Source: JAUIET01 sp045106985 (GTDB taxonomy: Bacteria > Pseudomonadota > Gammaproteobacteria > Pseudomonadales > JAUIET01). Taken from it: 64,000 nt of DNA. This document shows, piece by piece, positions 8,918 to 17,018 of the stretch (the stretch's first letter is position 1; each line of letters starts with the position of its first letter). The translations under genes were made by a program, and so were the position numbers. The DNA is taken from contig JBGCFQ010000009.1 of assembly GCA_045106985.1 (NCBI GenBank), positions 248,001-312,000 of the forward strand. Reading direction: 5' to 3'. The notes beneath the pieces were generated by a model. That model was given only the letters and a program-made list of their open reading frames with translations. It was not told the DNA's origin and ran no database searches.

Positions 8918-10177
8918 CTATTTGCGCTTCATCGACATAAAGAATTCTTCGTTGGTGTTGGTGTCCTTTAGCCTATCAAGAATAAACTCAATCGCTGGCA
9001 GGTCTTCCATTGAATGTAATAGCTTGCGCAGAATCCACATCTTTTGCAGCTCGTCTTCGCTTGTGAGGAGTTCCTCACGTCGCGTTCCTGAGCGGCGAAT
9101 ATTGATGGCTGGGTAGATTCGTTTCTCGGCCGCTTTACGATCCAGGTGCAACTCCATGTTACCGGTGCCCTTGAATTCTTCGTAGATCACTTCGTCCATT
9201 TTTGAACCAGTGTCGATCAATGCAGTAGCAATAATTGTTAAGCTGCCACCCTCTTCAATATTTCGGGCTGCTCCAAAGAAACGCTTCGGTCTCTCAAGGG
9301 CGTGGGCGTCTACACCACCGGTGAGTACCTTACCGGAGGAAGGAACAATGGTGTTATAAGCTCGCGCTAAACGGGTAATAGAGTCGAGCAGAATAACAAC
9401 GTCTTTCTTATGCTCCACCAGCCGTTTGGCCTTTTCAATCACCATTTCGGCTACTTGTACGTGGCGCGAAGGTGGCTCATCGAATGTACTGGCTACAACC
9501 TCAGCACGTACCGAGCGTTGCATTTCTGTTACTTCTTCCGGCCGCTCATCAATCAACAGCACAATCATGTAGCACTCTGGATTATTTCGAATAATCGCTT
9601 GGGCAACGCCCTGCAGCATAAGAGTCTTACCCGCCTTGGGTGGCGAAACTATCAAGCCGCGCTGGCCTTTGCCTATAGGTGCCGTCAAATCGATGATTCG
9701 GTTAGACAAATCTTCGGTGCTTCCATTACCCGTTTGCAGGGTCAGACGTTTAGTTGGAAATAGGGGCGTTAGGTTTTCAAACAGTATTTTCTGTCGCGAG
9801 TTATCAGGCTTGGTGAAGTTAATTTCACTGACCTTTAGCAGGGCAAAATAGCGCTCACTGTCTTTAGGCGGTCGAATTTTTCCAGAAATGGTGTCGCCTG
9901 TTCTTAAGTTAAAGCGACGAATTTGGCTCGGTGACACATAAATGTCGTCAGGGCCTGCTAAATAAGAGCAGTCCGCTGAGCGCAGAAAGCCGAAGCCGTC
10001 TTGCAATATTTCCAAAACCCCATCACCTGAAATATCTTCTCCACTTTTGGCGTGGCGTTTCAGTATCGCGAAAATCATGTCTCCTTTGCGAGAACGCGCG
10101 ATGTTGTCCAGACCAACTTCTTTAGCGATGTCGATCAGTTCGTTAATGGGTTTGGTTTTTAGTTCGGTAAGATTCAT
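8918..10177 (-). CDS. rho: Transcription termination factor Rho
   Basis: Hexameric RNA-dependent ATPase/helicase that ends transcription. The 419-residue length is standard. The N-terminal helical and cold-shock-like RNA-binding domains occupy about residues 1-130 (LQDGFGFLRS, DDIYVSPSQIRRF). The P-loop SPPKAGKT is at about 178-185, Walker B-like VVILLDSITRLARA follows, and the Q-loop/R-loop region (SGKVLTGGVDAHAL, GSLTIIATALIDTGSKMDEVI) is intact. No inserted disordered domain is present. It follows trxA on the same strand, as in many gammaproteobacteria. Confidence 0.98.
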   Translation of the reverse strand: MNLTELKTKPINELIDIAKEVGLDNIARSRKGDMIFAILKRHAKSGEDISGDGVLEILQDGFGFLRSADCSYLAGPDDIYVSPSQIRRFNLRTGDTISGKIRPPKDSERYFALLKVSEINFTKPDNSRQKILFENLTPLFPTKRLTLQTGNGSTEDLSNRIIDLTAPIGKGQRGLIVSPPKAGKTLMLQGVAQAIIRNNPECYMIVLLIDERPEEVTEMQRSVRAEVVASTFDEPPSRHVQVAEMVIEKAKRLVEHKKDVVILLDSITRLARAYNTIVPSSGKVLTGGVDAHALERPKRFFGAARNIEEGGSLTIIATALIDTGSKMDEVIYEEFKGTGNMELHLDRKAAEKRIYPAINIRRSGTRREELLTSEDELQKMWILRKLLHSMEDLPAIEFILDRLKDTNTNEEFFMSMKRK

Positions 10178-10493
10178 CGGGTGAGATTGTCCCAGTGTGT
10201 TATGAGATGTAATAGCCTGCGGGAGTGGATTGCGCTGTGTTGAGCTATGAAAGCAAGACGAGGTATATACAGGTCATAGCCAGGTCATAGCGGATTGCTA
10301 CGAGCGCTGTTGCTCTATGCGTAGGCGATTTATAATGTTGTTTAGGTGGTCTTAGAGTGGTTTTTGGAAAAAAGAGGTTTAACGGAAAAACGTTATTGGC
10401 TAAATATAGTGTGATTCTAATCACAAGTCCAGTAAAAAAATGACAGTGCGACGGCAAAGGCTCCGCACTGCCTCATCGATGGCTCCCGATTGC
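10178..10493 (-). other. rho leader / trxA-rho intergenic region
   Basis: 316 bp without a convincing gene. On the minus strand it begins with the trxA terminator and then runs to rho as an untranslated leader of up to about 250 bases. In E. coli, rho is autoregulated by attenuation in such a leader. A 70-codon minus-strand frame (10245-10457) exists, but its composition gives no support for a protein. Confidence 0.5.
10434..10470 (-). terminator. Probable terminator after trxA
   Basis: Read on the minus strand, a 7-bp perfect stem (CAGTGCG/CGCACTG, 10444-10450 with 10464-10470) encloses a 13-base loop and is followed within four bases by six or seven T residues. It starts 24 bp past the trxA stop codon. 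Confidence 0.65.
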
Positions 10494-10823
10494 TTAAGAC
10501 ACAGTTGTGTTAATGAACTCGCTGAGCTGGTTTTTAGACAGCGCACCGACCTTCTGGCCTTGTGCATTACCGTCTTTGAATATCATCAAAGTAGGAATAC
10601 CGCGAACGCCAAAACGAGCGGCTGTTTCCTGGTTGGAATCTACGTCAACCTTGCAGATCTTAACCTTGCCGCCATATTCAGTGGCAAGTTCGTCCAAAAC
10701 CGGCGCAATCATCTTGCAGGGTCCGCACCATTCTGCCCAATAGTCGACCAGTACTGGTATATCCGAGTTAATAACTTCTTCTTCAAAATTTGCGTCCGTA
10801 ACGTGGACGATGTGTTCGCTCAT
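10494..10823 (-). CDS. trxA: Thioredoxin 1
   Basis: General cytoplasmic protein-disulfide reductase, recycled by thioredoxin reductase. From the ATG at 10823 the product is 109 residues, the classical TrxA length, with the active site WCGPCK (Cys33 and Cys36), the buried Asp in LVDYWA and the cis-proline loop RGIPTLMIF. The frame stays open to 10910, but that extension is not thioredoxin-like, and GGAG lies ahead of the chosen start. It precedes rho, with a terminator between them. Confidence 0.97.
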   Translation of the reverse strand: MSEHIVHVTDANFEEEVINSDIPVLVDYWAEWCGPCKMIAPVLDELATEYGGKVKICKVDVDSNQETAARFGVRGIPTLMIFKDGNAQGQKVGALSKNQLSEFINTTVS

Positions 10824-11082
10824 GCTTGATAGCTCCGAAATTCTTTGCGGCCATGGGGAGACTCCCTCGCGGCTTAATAGGATAATATGGGCTGCATATT
10901 GATTATTCAAGGCTCAATCCACCTGAAGTCGACAACAGGGTGGCAAATAGAAGCCTTAGAGCACAAAGAGTAACGCTAAAGAACCAAGCGAAAGAGTAAT
11001 TGATAGAACTACCGCAAGAGGAACTGGCGCACAGTGTCATTGTCGTAGTCCTTGCTTACACAAACCCATTAGAGACCTTCAC

Positions 11083-13239
11083 GTGACGCCCACCAAATCA
11101 GCTGTATTACTACTCATCGTCCTCGTCTTCGCCTTGTTTATTGCATTTGACCTGGGCTCATACCTGAATCTCGACTACTTTAACGAGCAGAAACAAGCGC
11201 TGTTCGACTATCACGAAAAAAACCCGGTTAAAACGGCCATCATTTATTTAGTCGTCTATATTCTGGCGGCAGGGTTTTCGCTACCTGGAGCCGGGTCAGG
11301 CCTTACCCTCGCAGGTGGAGCCATATTCGGATTCTGGCTGGGCACTGTTTTAGTTTCTTTTGCCAGCACAATCGGTGCCACTATCGCTTTTCTCATGTCC
11401 AGAACGTTGCTTCGTGATTGGGTGCAAGACCGCTTTGGCTCGCAGTTGACTGCAATCAATAAGGGTGTCGAAAAAGACGGTGCATTCTATTTGTTTAGTA
11501 TCCGCCTGATACCGGCGTTTCCGTACTTCCTCGTCAATATGTTGATGGGTTTAACACCAATAAAGACAGCGGTGTTCTTCGTGGTCAGCCAGATAGGAAT
11601 GTTAGCCGGTACCATGGTGTACGTGAATGCCGGCGTACAATTGGCTACTATTGACAGCGTCAGTGGTATTGCCTCACCCGCATTGCTTGGCTCTTTTGTC
11701 CTGCTTGCTCTATTTCCCTTCATAGTTAAAAAAGTCATGAGTATTCTCGCAGACCGACGTGCCCTGGCATCGTATTCAAAGCCCGCCAAACTTGATGCCA
11801 ACGTTATCGTTGTTGGAGCAGGCAGTGCCGGCTTGGTGTCATCGTTAATCGCCGCCACGGTTAACGCAAAACCTATATTGATTGAACAACACAAGATGGG
11901 CGGCGATTGCCTGAATACTGGCTGCGTGCCCAGCAAAGCCTTACTTAGATCAGCCAAAATAAAACACTACTTTGATCGTGCTGAAGAGTTTGGTTTGCAG
12001 GCACCGAGCGATATTGGCGTGAAATTTCCTGCCGTCATGCAGCGTGTTCAAAATGTTATCAAGGCGATTGAACCGCACGACTCGGTGGAGCGTTACGAAG
12101 GAATGGGTGTGCAATGCGAGCAAGGTTCCGCTCGAATAATTTCTCCCTGGGAAGTGGAAGTAAGCCGTGAAAATGGCGAGAAACAAACCTTTAGTGCAGC
12201 CAATATTATTATAGCCAGCGGCGCGCGCCCCTTTGTTCCGCCAATTCCCGGCCTGGACAAAATTGATTACCTGACCTCAGACAGTATCTGGTCACTAGAG
12301 TCTTTGCCACAGACATTAACGGTGATGGGCGCCGGTCCAATCGGTTGTGAAATGGCGCAAGCGTTTGCACGTTTAGGCAGTAAAGTGACGATAGTAGATA
12401 TGGCTCCACGAATCGTTCCAAGAGAGGATGAAGACGCGGCGGCAGCTCTTAATGCGTCACTGCTTGCCGACGGCATAGATATTTTTGTTGACAGCAAAGC
12501 GGTTGCCATTGAACACAGCACTAATAGTAATAGCGTTGTAATTGAAAAAGACGGTCAGCGCCAAGAGTTAGCCTTTGAGCGGTTGTTAGTTGCCGTTGGA
12601 CGTAAAGCCAACACCGACGGCTTGGGCTTAGATGAACTGGGTATTGAGACGAATCGTAATGGCACGGTAAAGGTAGACGACTATCTGCGCAGCAGTATGC
12701 CAACGGTGTATGCCTGCGGCGATGTGGCCGGTCCCTATCAGTTTACTCACACGGCATCTCATCAGGCATGGTTTGCTACGGTTAATGCCATGTTTGGTAT
12801 GTTCAAACGCTTCAAGGTTGACTACTCGGTGATACCCTGGGCCACGTTTACCGATCCGCAGGTCGCGCGCGTTGGCCTAAATGAGTTAGAGGCCGCTGAA
12901 AAAGGTATTGAAGTTGAAGTAACGCGCTATGGCATTGACGATCTTGATCGCGCTATTGCTGATGGCGAGAACCACGGTTTTGTTAAGGTGTTGACGCCTC
13001 CAGGCAGCGACAAAATTTTGGGTGTCACAATTGTTGGCTATCATGCTAGCGAATTAATAGCGGAGTACGTATTAGCCATGAAGCATGGGCTTGGGCTGAA
13101 GAAGCTGATGGGCACAATTCATATCTATCCAACGCTTAGCGAGGCTAACAAATTTGCCGCCAGCGAGTGGCGTAAGAAACACAAACCTGAGTCGCTTCTG
13201 CAATGGGTTACCAAGTTTCACGATTGGCGTCGGGCTTAA
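11083..13239 (+). CDS. TVP38/DedA-like membrane domain fused to flavin disulfide reductase
   Basis: 718-residue two-part protein. Residues 1-225 are a polytopic membrane domain of the TVP38/TMEM64 (VTT/DedA-like) type, with PGAGSGLTLAGGAIFG, a pattern typical of the re-entrant region, and RLIPAFPYFLVN. Residues 238-718 are a class-I pyridine nucleotide-disulfide oxidoreductase: FAD-binding GAGSAG (246-251), redox-active CLNTGC (Cys276 and Cys281), NAD(P)-binding GAGPIGCEMAQ, FAD motif YACGDVAG and a dimerisation domain. In lipoamide dehydrogenase the C-terminal motif is HxHPT; here it reads HIYPTLSE, so the usual catalytic histidine is Tyr. Start is GTG. The substrate is unknown; annotation as mercuric reductase is unsafe because no N-terminal metal-binding domain is present. 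Confidence 0.9.
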   Translation: MTPTKSAVLLLIVLVFALFIAFDLGSYLNLDYFNEQKQALFDYHEKNPVKTAIIYLVVYILAAGFSLPGAGSGLTLAGGAIFGFWLGTVLVSFASTIGATIAFLMSRTLLRDWVQDRFGSQLTAINKGVEKDGAFYLFSIRLIPAFPYFLVNMLMGLTPIKTAVFFVVSQIGMLAGTMVYVNAGVQLATIDSVSGIASPALLGSFVLLALFPFIVKKVMSILADRRALASYSKPAKLDANVIVVGAGSAGLVSSLIAATVNAKPILIEQHKMGGDCLNTGCVPSKALLRSAKIKHYFDRAEEFGLQAPSDIGVKFPAVMQRVQNVIKAIEPHDSVERYEGMGVQCEQGSARIISPWEVEVSRENGEKQTFSAANIIIASGARPFVPPIPGLDKIDYLTSDSIWSLESLPQTLTVMGAGPIGCEMAQAFARLGSKVTIVDMAPRIVPREDEDAAAALNASLLADGIDIFVDSKAVAIEHSTNSNSVVIEKDGQRQELAFERLLVAVGRKANTDGLGLDELGIETNRNGTVKVDDYLRSSMPTVYACGDVAGPYQFTHTASHQAWFATVNAMFGMFKRFKVDYSVIPWATFTDPQVARVGLNELEAAEKGIEVEVTRYGIDDLDRAIADGENHGFVKVLTPPGSDKILGVTIVGYHASELIAEYVLAMKHGLGLKKLMGTIHIYPTLSEANKFAASEWRKKHKPESLLQWVTKFHDWRRA

Positions 13240-13337
13240 GAGCTTCCGGCACGCCTTGCTCGCTTGTAATTTTCGGGCATTGCTCCAAATAGCCAGCGCG
13301 TTCTACTATCGTTGCCAAATCTTATGGAACCAAAGCG

Positions 13338-14573
13338 ATGAGTACTACGTCAGAGGATGATAGCCAAGAGCAGTTTGAGCAAGATAACTCCTTATTGCGA
13401 GAAAGCTGGGCTCAGTTTTGCGACAGTCTAAAAGAAAGTGGCGACATTGTTTTTAGAGATTCCGGCCCGCAAAATTCTATATCCAGGGCTACAGGAATGC
13501 GGTTGTTAGCCCGCAACATTTCTTTGGCTATGCAGTTTGAAATGGAGAACTGCAATCCAGATTTTCCGGAACTGCTGCATTACTTTGATCCCTTGCGTAA
13601 ACAAGGGGGTGATAATACAGACGCCCTTTATGTTGGTTCGCCGATCAATGGGCAGCACAGCTACCGGATTTGGGGGCAGCGCGGTAGCGCGGCCTATTTC
13701 GCTATCACCGTTCTTGAAGATGGCAATACGCCCTGGGGTGGCGGGGTAGTTGCAACGCTGTTAGGAGATGACCTTAAGCTTGACGACGATGGCAGATTTG
13801 AGTTAATCGTTAGCCCTGACTCAATGCCAGAAGGCTTTGCTGGCCCAGGTAAAAACTGGATGCAGTCTTCACCTGAATCGTATCGGATTACTTTTCGTCA
13901 GTTCTTCGCTGACTGGTTAAACGAAGAGCCAATGACAGCACAGATCGAATGCCTTAGCCATGAATTGCCCCATCCGCATTTTACACCTCAATCTCTGGCG
14001 CATGGATTGCAAAAATCAGCGAACTGGGTAAACAGTTCTGTTGCTTACTGGGCCACAATGATCGATAAGTGGAAGGTCCAACCCAACACCTTTCTTTCCT
14101 ACGGAGAGCTAGAGAAAAACAAAATCGATTTCACACCAGGCGGCGCGCCGATTATTGCATTCTGGCAATTGCCCAAGGATGAGGCGCTTATTATTAGGGT
14201 GCAGCCACCGAATGCCCAGTATTGGGCCGTAGAGTTTGGGAACTACTGGTGGGAGACCATGGATTATCGCTACCATTTCAGTAGCACGAACTGCCACCAT
14301 GCTCGTTTGGAGTCTGATGGTGAGCTAATAATCGTAATAACACATGAAGACCTAGGGGCCAGCAATTGGTTAGATCCCTGTGGCCATGAAGAAGGCTATA
14401 TTACCTTTCGCTGGATTGGCAGCGACAGTTACCCCAAGCCCGATTGTAGGCAGTTGTCAGTCAGTGAGTTGCGGGCACAGCATTCACACCTGCTAAGTAA
14501 AGTGAGCGCCACCGAACGAAGCGTCGATTTAAAGGCTAGACGACAAGGTATTACCCGTCGTTTTGGAAGTTAA
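13338..14573 (+). CDS. DUF1214-like protein of unknown function
   Basis: 411-residue soluble protein without signal peptide. Visible features are an N-terminal helical part with RLLARNISLAMQFEMEN, a beta-rich middle with GSPINGQHSYRIWGQRGSAAYF and GGGVVATLLGDDL, and a C-terminal part with YWAVEFGNYWWETMDYRYHF and a Cys/His segment (STNCHHARLESDG). The pattern recalls DUF1214 (often paired with DUF1254), but I match it by impression only. It starts about 100 bp after the disulfide reductase fusion on the same strand. Enzymatic role not known. Confidence 0.65.
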   Translation: MSTTSEDDSQEQFEQDNSLLRESWAQFCDSLKESGDIVFRDSGPQNSISRATGMRLLARNISLAMQFEMENCNPDFPELLHYFDPLRKQGGDNTDALYVGSPINGQHSYRIWGQRGSAAYFAITVLEDGNTPWGGGVVATLLGDDLKLDDDGRFELIVSPDSMPEGFAGPGKNWMQSSPESYRITFRQFFADWLNEEPMTAQIECLSHELPHPHFTPQSLAHGLQKSANWVNSSVAYWATMIDKWKVQPNTFLSYGELEKNKIDFTPGGAPIIAFWQLPKDEALIIRVQPPNAQYWAVEFGNYWWETMDYRYHFSSTNCHHARLESDGELIIVITHEDLGASNWLDPCGHEEGYITFRWIGSDSYPKPDCRQLSVSELRAQHSHLLSKVSATERSVDLKARRQGITRRFGS

Positions 14574-14691
14574 ACAGACGCTGCAATAGCCTGTTGTCAT
14601 TGCGATTAAATGCGTACAATCGTTGTGCATAACAATATACGGTCAACGCAGGCTGGCGAGCAGCTGCATGGCTGCAGATTAGGTTAATTTG

Positions 14692-15096
14692 GTGGCGATG
14701 AAAGATCCTAAGTTAAAACAGTATAGTGGCGGCTGTCACTGCGGAGCTGTGCGCTTTGCCGTTGATGCGGCGGAGCCTTTTGATATTGAAGATTGCAATT
14801 GCTCTATTTGTCGCAAGGCGGGTGCTCTGCACATGATAGTGCCATCTTCGCGCTTCAAGCTGATCCAGGGCCAAGAATCGCAGAGTACCTACACGTTCAA
14901 CAGCGGTGTTGCCAAGCATCATTTTTGTACGCGCTGTGGCATCAAATCTTTTTACATTCCGCGTTCTAACCCAGATGGTGTTTCGATAAATGTACGCTGT
15001 CTAGACGGCGAGCCGCCAGCCATGAACATAGTAGAATTTGATGGCCAGAACTGGGAACAAAACGCACACAGCCTGACACATAAAAGTCAGGATTGA
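14692..15096 (+). CDS. GFA-family (CENP-V-like) zinc protein
   Basis: Product of about 134 residues of the glutathione-dependent formaldehyde-activating (GFA) fold. It shows the full zinc-ligand set: GGCHCGAVRF near the N-terminus, CNCSICRKAG about 30 residues later, and HFCTRCGIKSFYIPRSNPD in the C-terminal half. Family members bind zinc through these cysteines, but most are not proven to act on formaldehyde. Start choice is open: TTG 14689, GTG 14692 and ATG 14698 are in frame, and AGG at 14681-14683 fits GTG best. Its stop overlaps an alternative TTG start of the next frame. Confidence 0.88.
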   Translation: MAMKDPKLKQYSGGCHCGAVRFAVDAAEPFDIEDCNCSICRKAGALHMIVPSSRFKLIQGQESQSTYTFNSGVAKHHFCTRCGIKSFYIPRSNPDGVSINVRCLDGEPPAMNIVEFDGQNWEQNAHSLTHKSQD

Positions 15097-15134
15097 ATAA
15101 ATCATACTTTCTTAAACATAGATCGGGTAACCCA

Positions 15135-15557
15135 ATGGCAAGCACAGCAACTGGCACATTCAAAATAGATTCTTGGGAAGAGAACACATTGGTCGAGTAT
15201 GAACATGGCGGTAAAATGACACGAGCAACCGTTAAACAAAGTTACTCGGGAGACATCGAAGGGTCATCGGATATCGAATACCTTATGCTTCACAACGCCA
15301 GTGGTTCCGCAAAATTTGTTGGTTATGAAACGATTCAATGTTCGCTAGCTGGTAAGCAAGGATCGTTCGTATTGCAGCATGACGGCGAATTTTCTATTGG
15401 AATCGCCAGTAGCAGCTATCGAGTAGCCTCTGGTTCTGGCCGTGGCGGTTTTATGAATATCAGTGGCGATGGCCGCTTCAGCTCGATGACCGGAGGCGAA
15501 GCTGAATACAGCTTCGAATACCAAGCCGACTCAAGTGACGATCAAGCCGGCAGTTAA
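15135..15557 (+). CDS. DUF3224 domain protein
   Basis: 140-residue cytoplasmic protein of the DUF3224 family, whose members adopt an allene-oxide-cyclase-like beta barrel. Recognisable elements are the N-terminal GTFKIDSWEENTL, the SGDIEGSSDIEYLMLH strand pair, GYETIQCSLAGKQGSF, and the closing SGDGRFSSMTGG. ATG at 15135 begins the family domain; a TTG at 15093 overlapping the upstream stop would add 14 residues. Biochemical role unknown. It follows the GFA gene, perhaps co-transcribed. Confidence 0.85.
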   Translation: MASTATGTFKIDSWEENTLVEYEHGGKMTRATVKQSYSGDIEGSSDIEYLMLHNASGSAKFVGYETIQCSLAGKQGSFVLQHDGEFSIGIASSSYRVASGSGRGGFMNISGDGRFSSMTGGEAEYSFEYQADSSDDQAGS

Positions 15558-15647
15558 TCTCTTCAGTCATTAGTGCATGCGACTCACAAGCAGCCGCTTG
15601 CAGATGGACACCCCTAACACTATTTTCTCAACCTTATTTTCTTAACT

Positions 15648-16682
15648 ATGTTTTTATCCGACAACACAGCACCGGCAAGCCCTGAAATTCTTGACTACTT
15701 ACAACGTGAATTGCAAAGCAAAACCGATACACCCTACGGAGACGACCAGCAAACAGGGCAGTTGAACGCCTTAGTGGGCGAGCTGTTTGAAACAGAAGTA
15801 TGGGTTTTTCCAGTTTTGTCGGGTACGGCGGCTAACTGTCTGGCGTTGTCGGCACTGTGCCCCTCGGTCGGGGCCATCATTACCCATCGCGATTCTCACC
15901 TGTGTATATCGGAAAATACAGCGCCACATTTTTTTACGGGTGGTGCGGCAGTGCACAGAATTGGCGAGGGGCCAGATTTAATCAGCCCAGAGGAGTTAAC
16001 TCAATATTGTGAGGCCACCCCATGGGGTGATGTGCATAGCGCTTTACCACGGGTGTTATCGCTGGCTCAGGCCAGTGAGTTAGGCCGAGTATACAGCGCT
16101 GAGCACCTTCAGGAACTTAGCGGAATTTGCCAACATTACGGGCTGACAGTCTATGTAGACGGAGCGCGGTTTGCGAATGCGCAACAATCACTTGCTTCCT
16201 CGTTGGCCGACATAAGCTGGAAAGCCGGTGTTTCCGCCGTTACTTTCGGCGCGATCAAGAATGGCACGTTCGGGGCCGAGGCGCTGGTCTTGTTCAAGCC
16301 AGAGTTGTTCTCGGCTGTGCGTCAAAAAGCTAAGCAGGCTGGGCATCTAGCATCAAAAATGCGCTATTTGTCAGCGCAATTGATTGCTTACTTTAGTGAT
16401 GAGCTGTGGCAACGTAACGCACGTGCTGCCAATGACGCGGCACAACTACTGGTGGATGCTATTGAGCAGAATCGCTACTGCAGCTTAGCGCTCGAAGCTC
16501 AAACTAATCAAATATTCGTATCCATGCCAGAGGCGCTAAACCAGCATCTGCAACAGCGCGGTTTTGAACTGTATCCCTGGAAAGTCAATAACACAGACAC
16601 CTACAGGTTAGTGACCAATTGGACAACGCGTCAAAAAGACATTGATGGCTTTACCTTAGCTCTGGGTGAATACAGTGAATGA
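15648..16682 (+). CDS. Low-specificity threonine aldolase-like PLP enzyme
   Basis: Fold-type I PLP enzyme of 344 residues, probably cleaving L-threonine or allo-threonine to glycine and acetaldehyde. It begins with FLSDNTAPASPEIL, has GTAANCLAL (about 59-67) for cofactor phosphate, His/Ser near HRDSHL, the Asp-Gly-Ala-Arg motif VYVDGARFANA (Asp171) and the Schiff-base lysine in FGAIKNGTFGAE (Lys204). Most threonine aldolases read TKNG here, whereas this one has IKNG, so side specificity may differ. It is monocistronic by spacing. Confidence 0.9.
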   Translation: MFLSDNTAPASPEILDYLQRELQSKTDTPYGDDQQTGQLNALVGELFETEVWVFPVLSGTAANCLALSALCPSVGAIITHRDSHLCISENTAPHFFTGGAAVHRIGEGPDLISPEELTQYCEATPWGDVHSALPRVLSLAQASELGRVYSAEHLQELSGICQHYGLTVYVDGARFANAQQSLASSLADISWKAGVSAVTFGAIKNGTFGAEALVLFKPELFSAVRQKAKQAGHLASKMRYLSAQLIAYFSDELWQRNARAANDAAQLLVDAIEQNRYCSLALEAQTNQIFVSMPEALNQHLQQRGFELYPWKVNNTDTYRLVTNWTTRQKDIDGFTLALGEYSE

Positions 16683-17018
16683 GCTTCTGATCGGCCGAAA
16701 CGCTAGCGAGACAATTTGCTTTTCAGGAACTCTGCTGTTCGAACAACCAACCCACAAGTAGGCTGGATTTTGTTGTTCAGAAACCGGGTAAAAATGCTGC
16801 ATCTTTTACCTTCATTTCACGGGCCCAAGCTTGATTCGTATCCAACTAATGTTGCAACTCGCACACGGTTTTGGTCCCATTGGGGTAAAGGATGTATTCA
16901 ATATGCCAAGTTGAAAAAGCATACCGACATAGTCCACTGTTTCACGCCATGGCACTGGTAGCCTCTTAGCGGCTGCGCTAAGCTGAACACTATATCAGCA
17001 GAGATTAGGGAGCTGCGT
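16683..17018. other. Intergenic region with no supported gene
   Basis: 336 bp between the aldolase and the choice-of-anchor B gene. An 81-codon plus-strand frame (16716-16961) lacks a ribosome-binding site and any recognisable motif. The right end holds TTAGGGAG (17005-17012), the ribosome-binding site of the next gene. I see no clear terminator. Confidence 0.5.

Noticed and set aside
10245..10457. 70-codon minus-strand frame in the rho leader as a leader peptide
   Set aside because: Its start lies in the trxA terminator region and its sequence shows no attenuator-like peptide features.
11083..13239. Mercuric reductase
   Set aside because: No heavy-metal-associated domain, no C-terminal cysteine pair and no mer genes; only the shared flavoenzyme fold supports that name.
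16716..16961. 81-codon plus-strand frame in the gap before the choice-of-anchor B gene
   Set aside because: No ribosome-binding site, no recognisable motif and an atypical residue mix.
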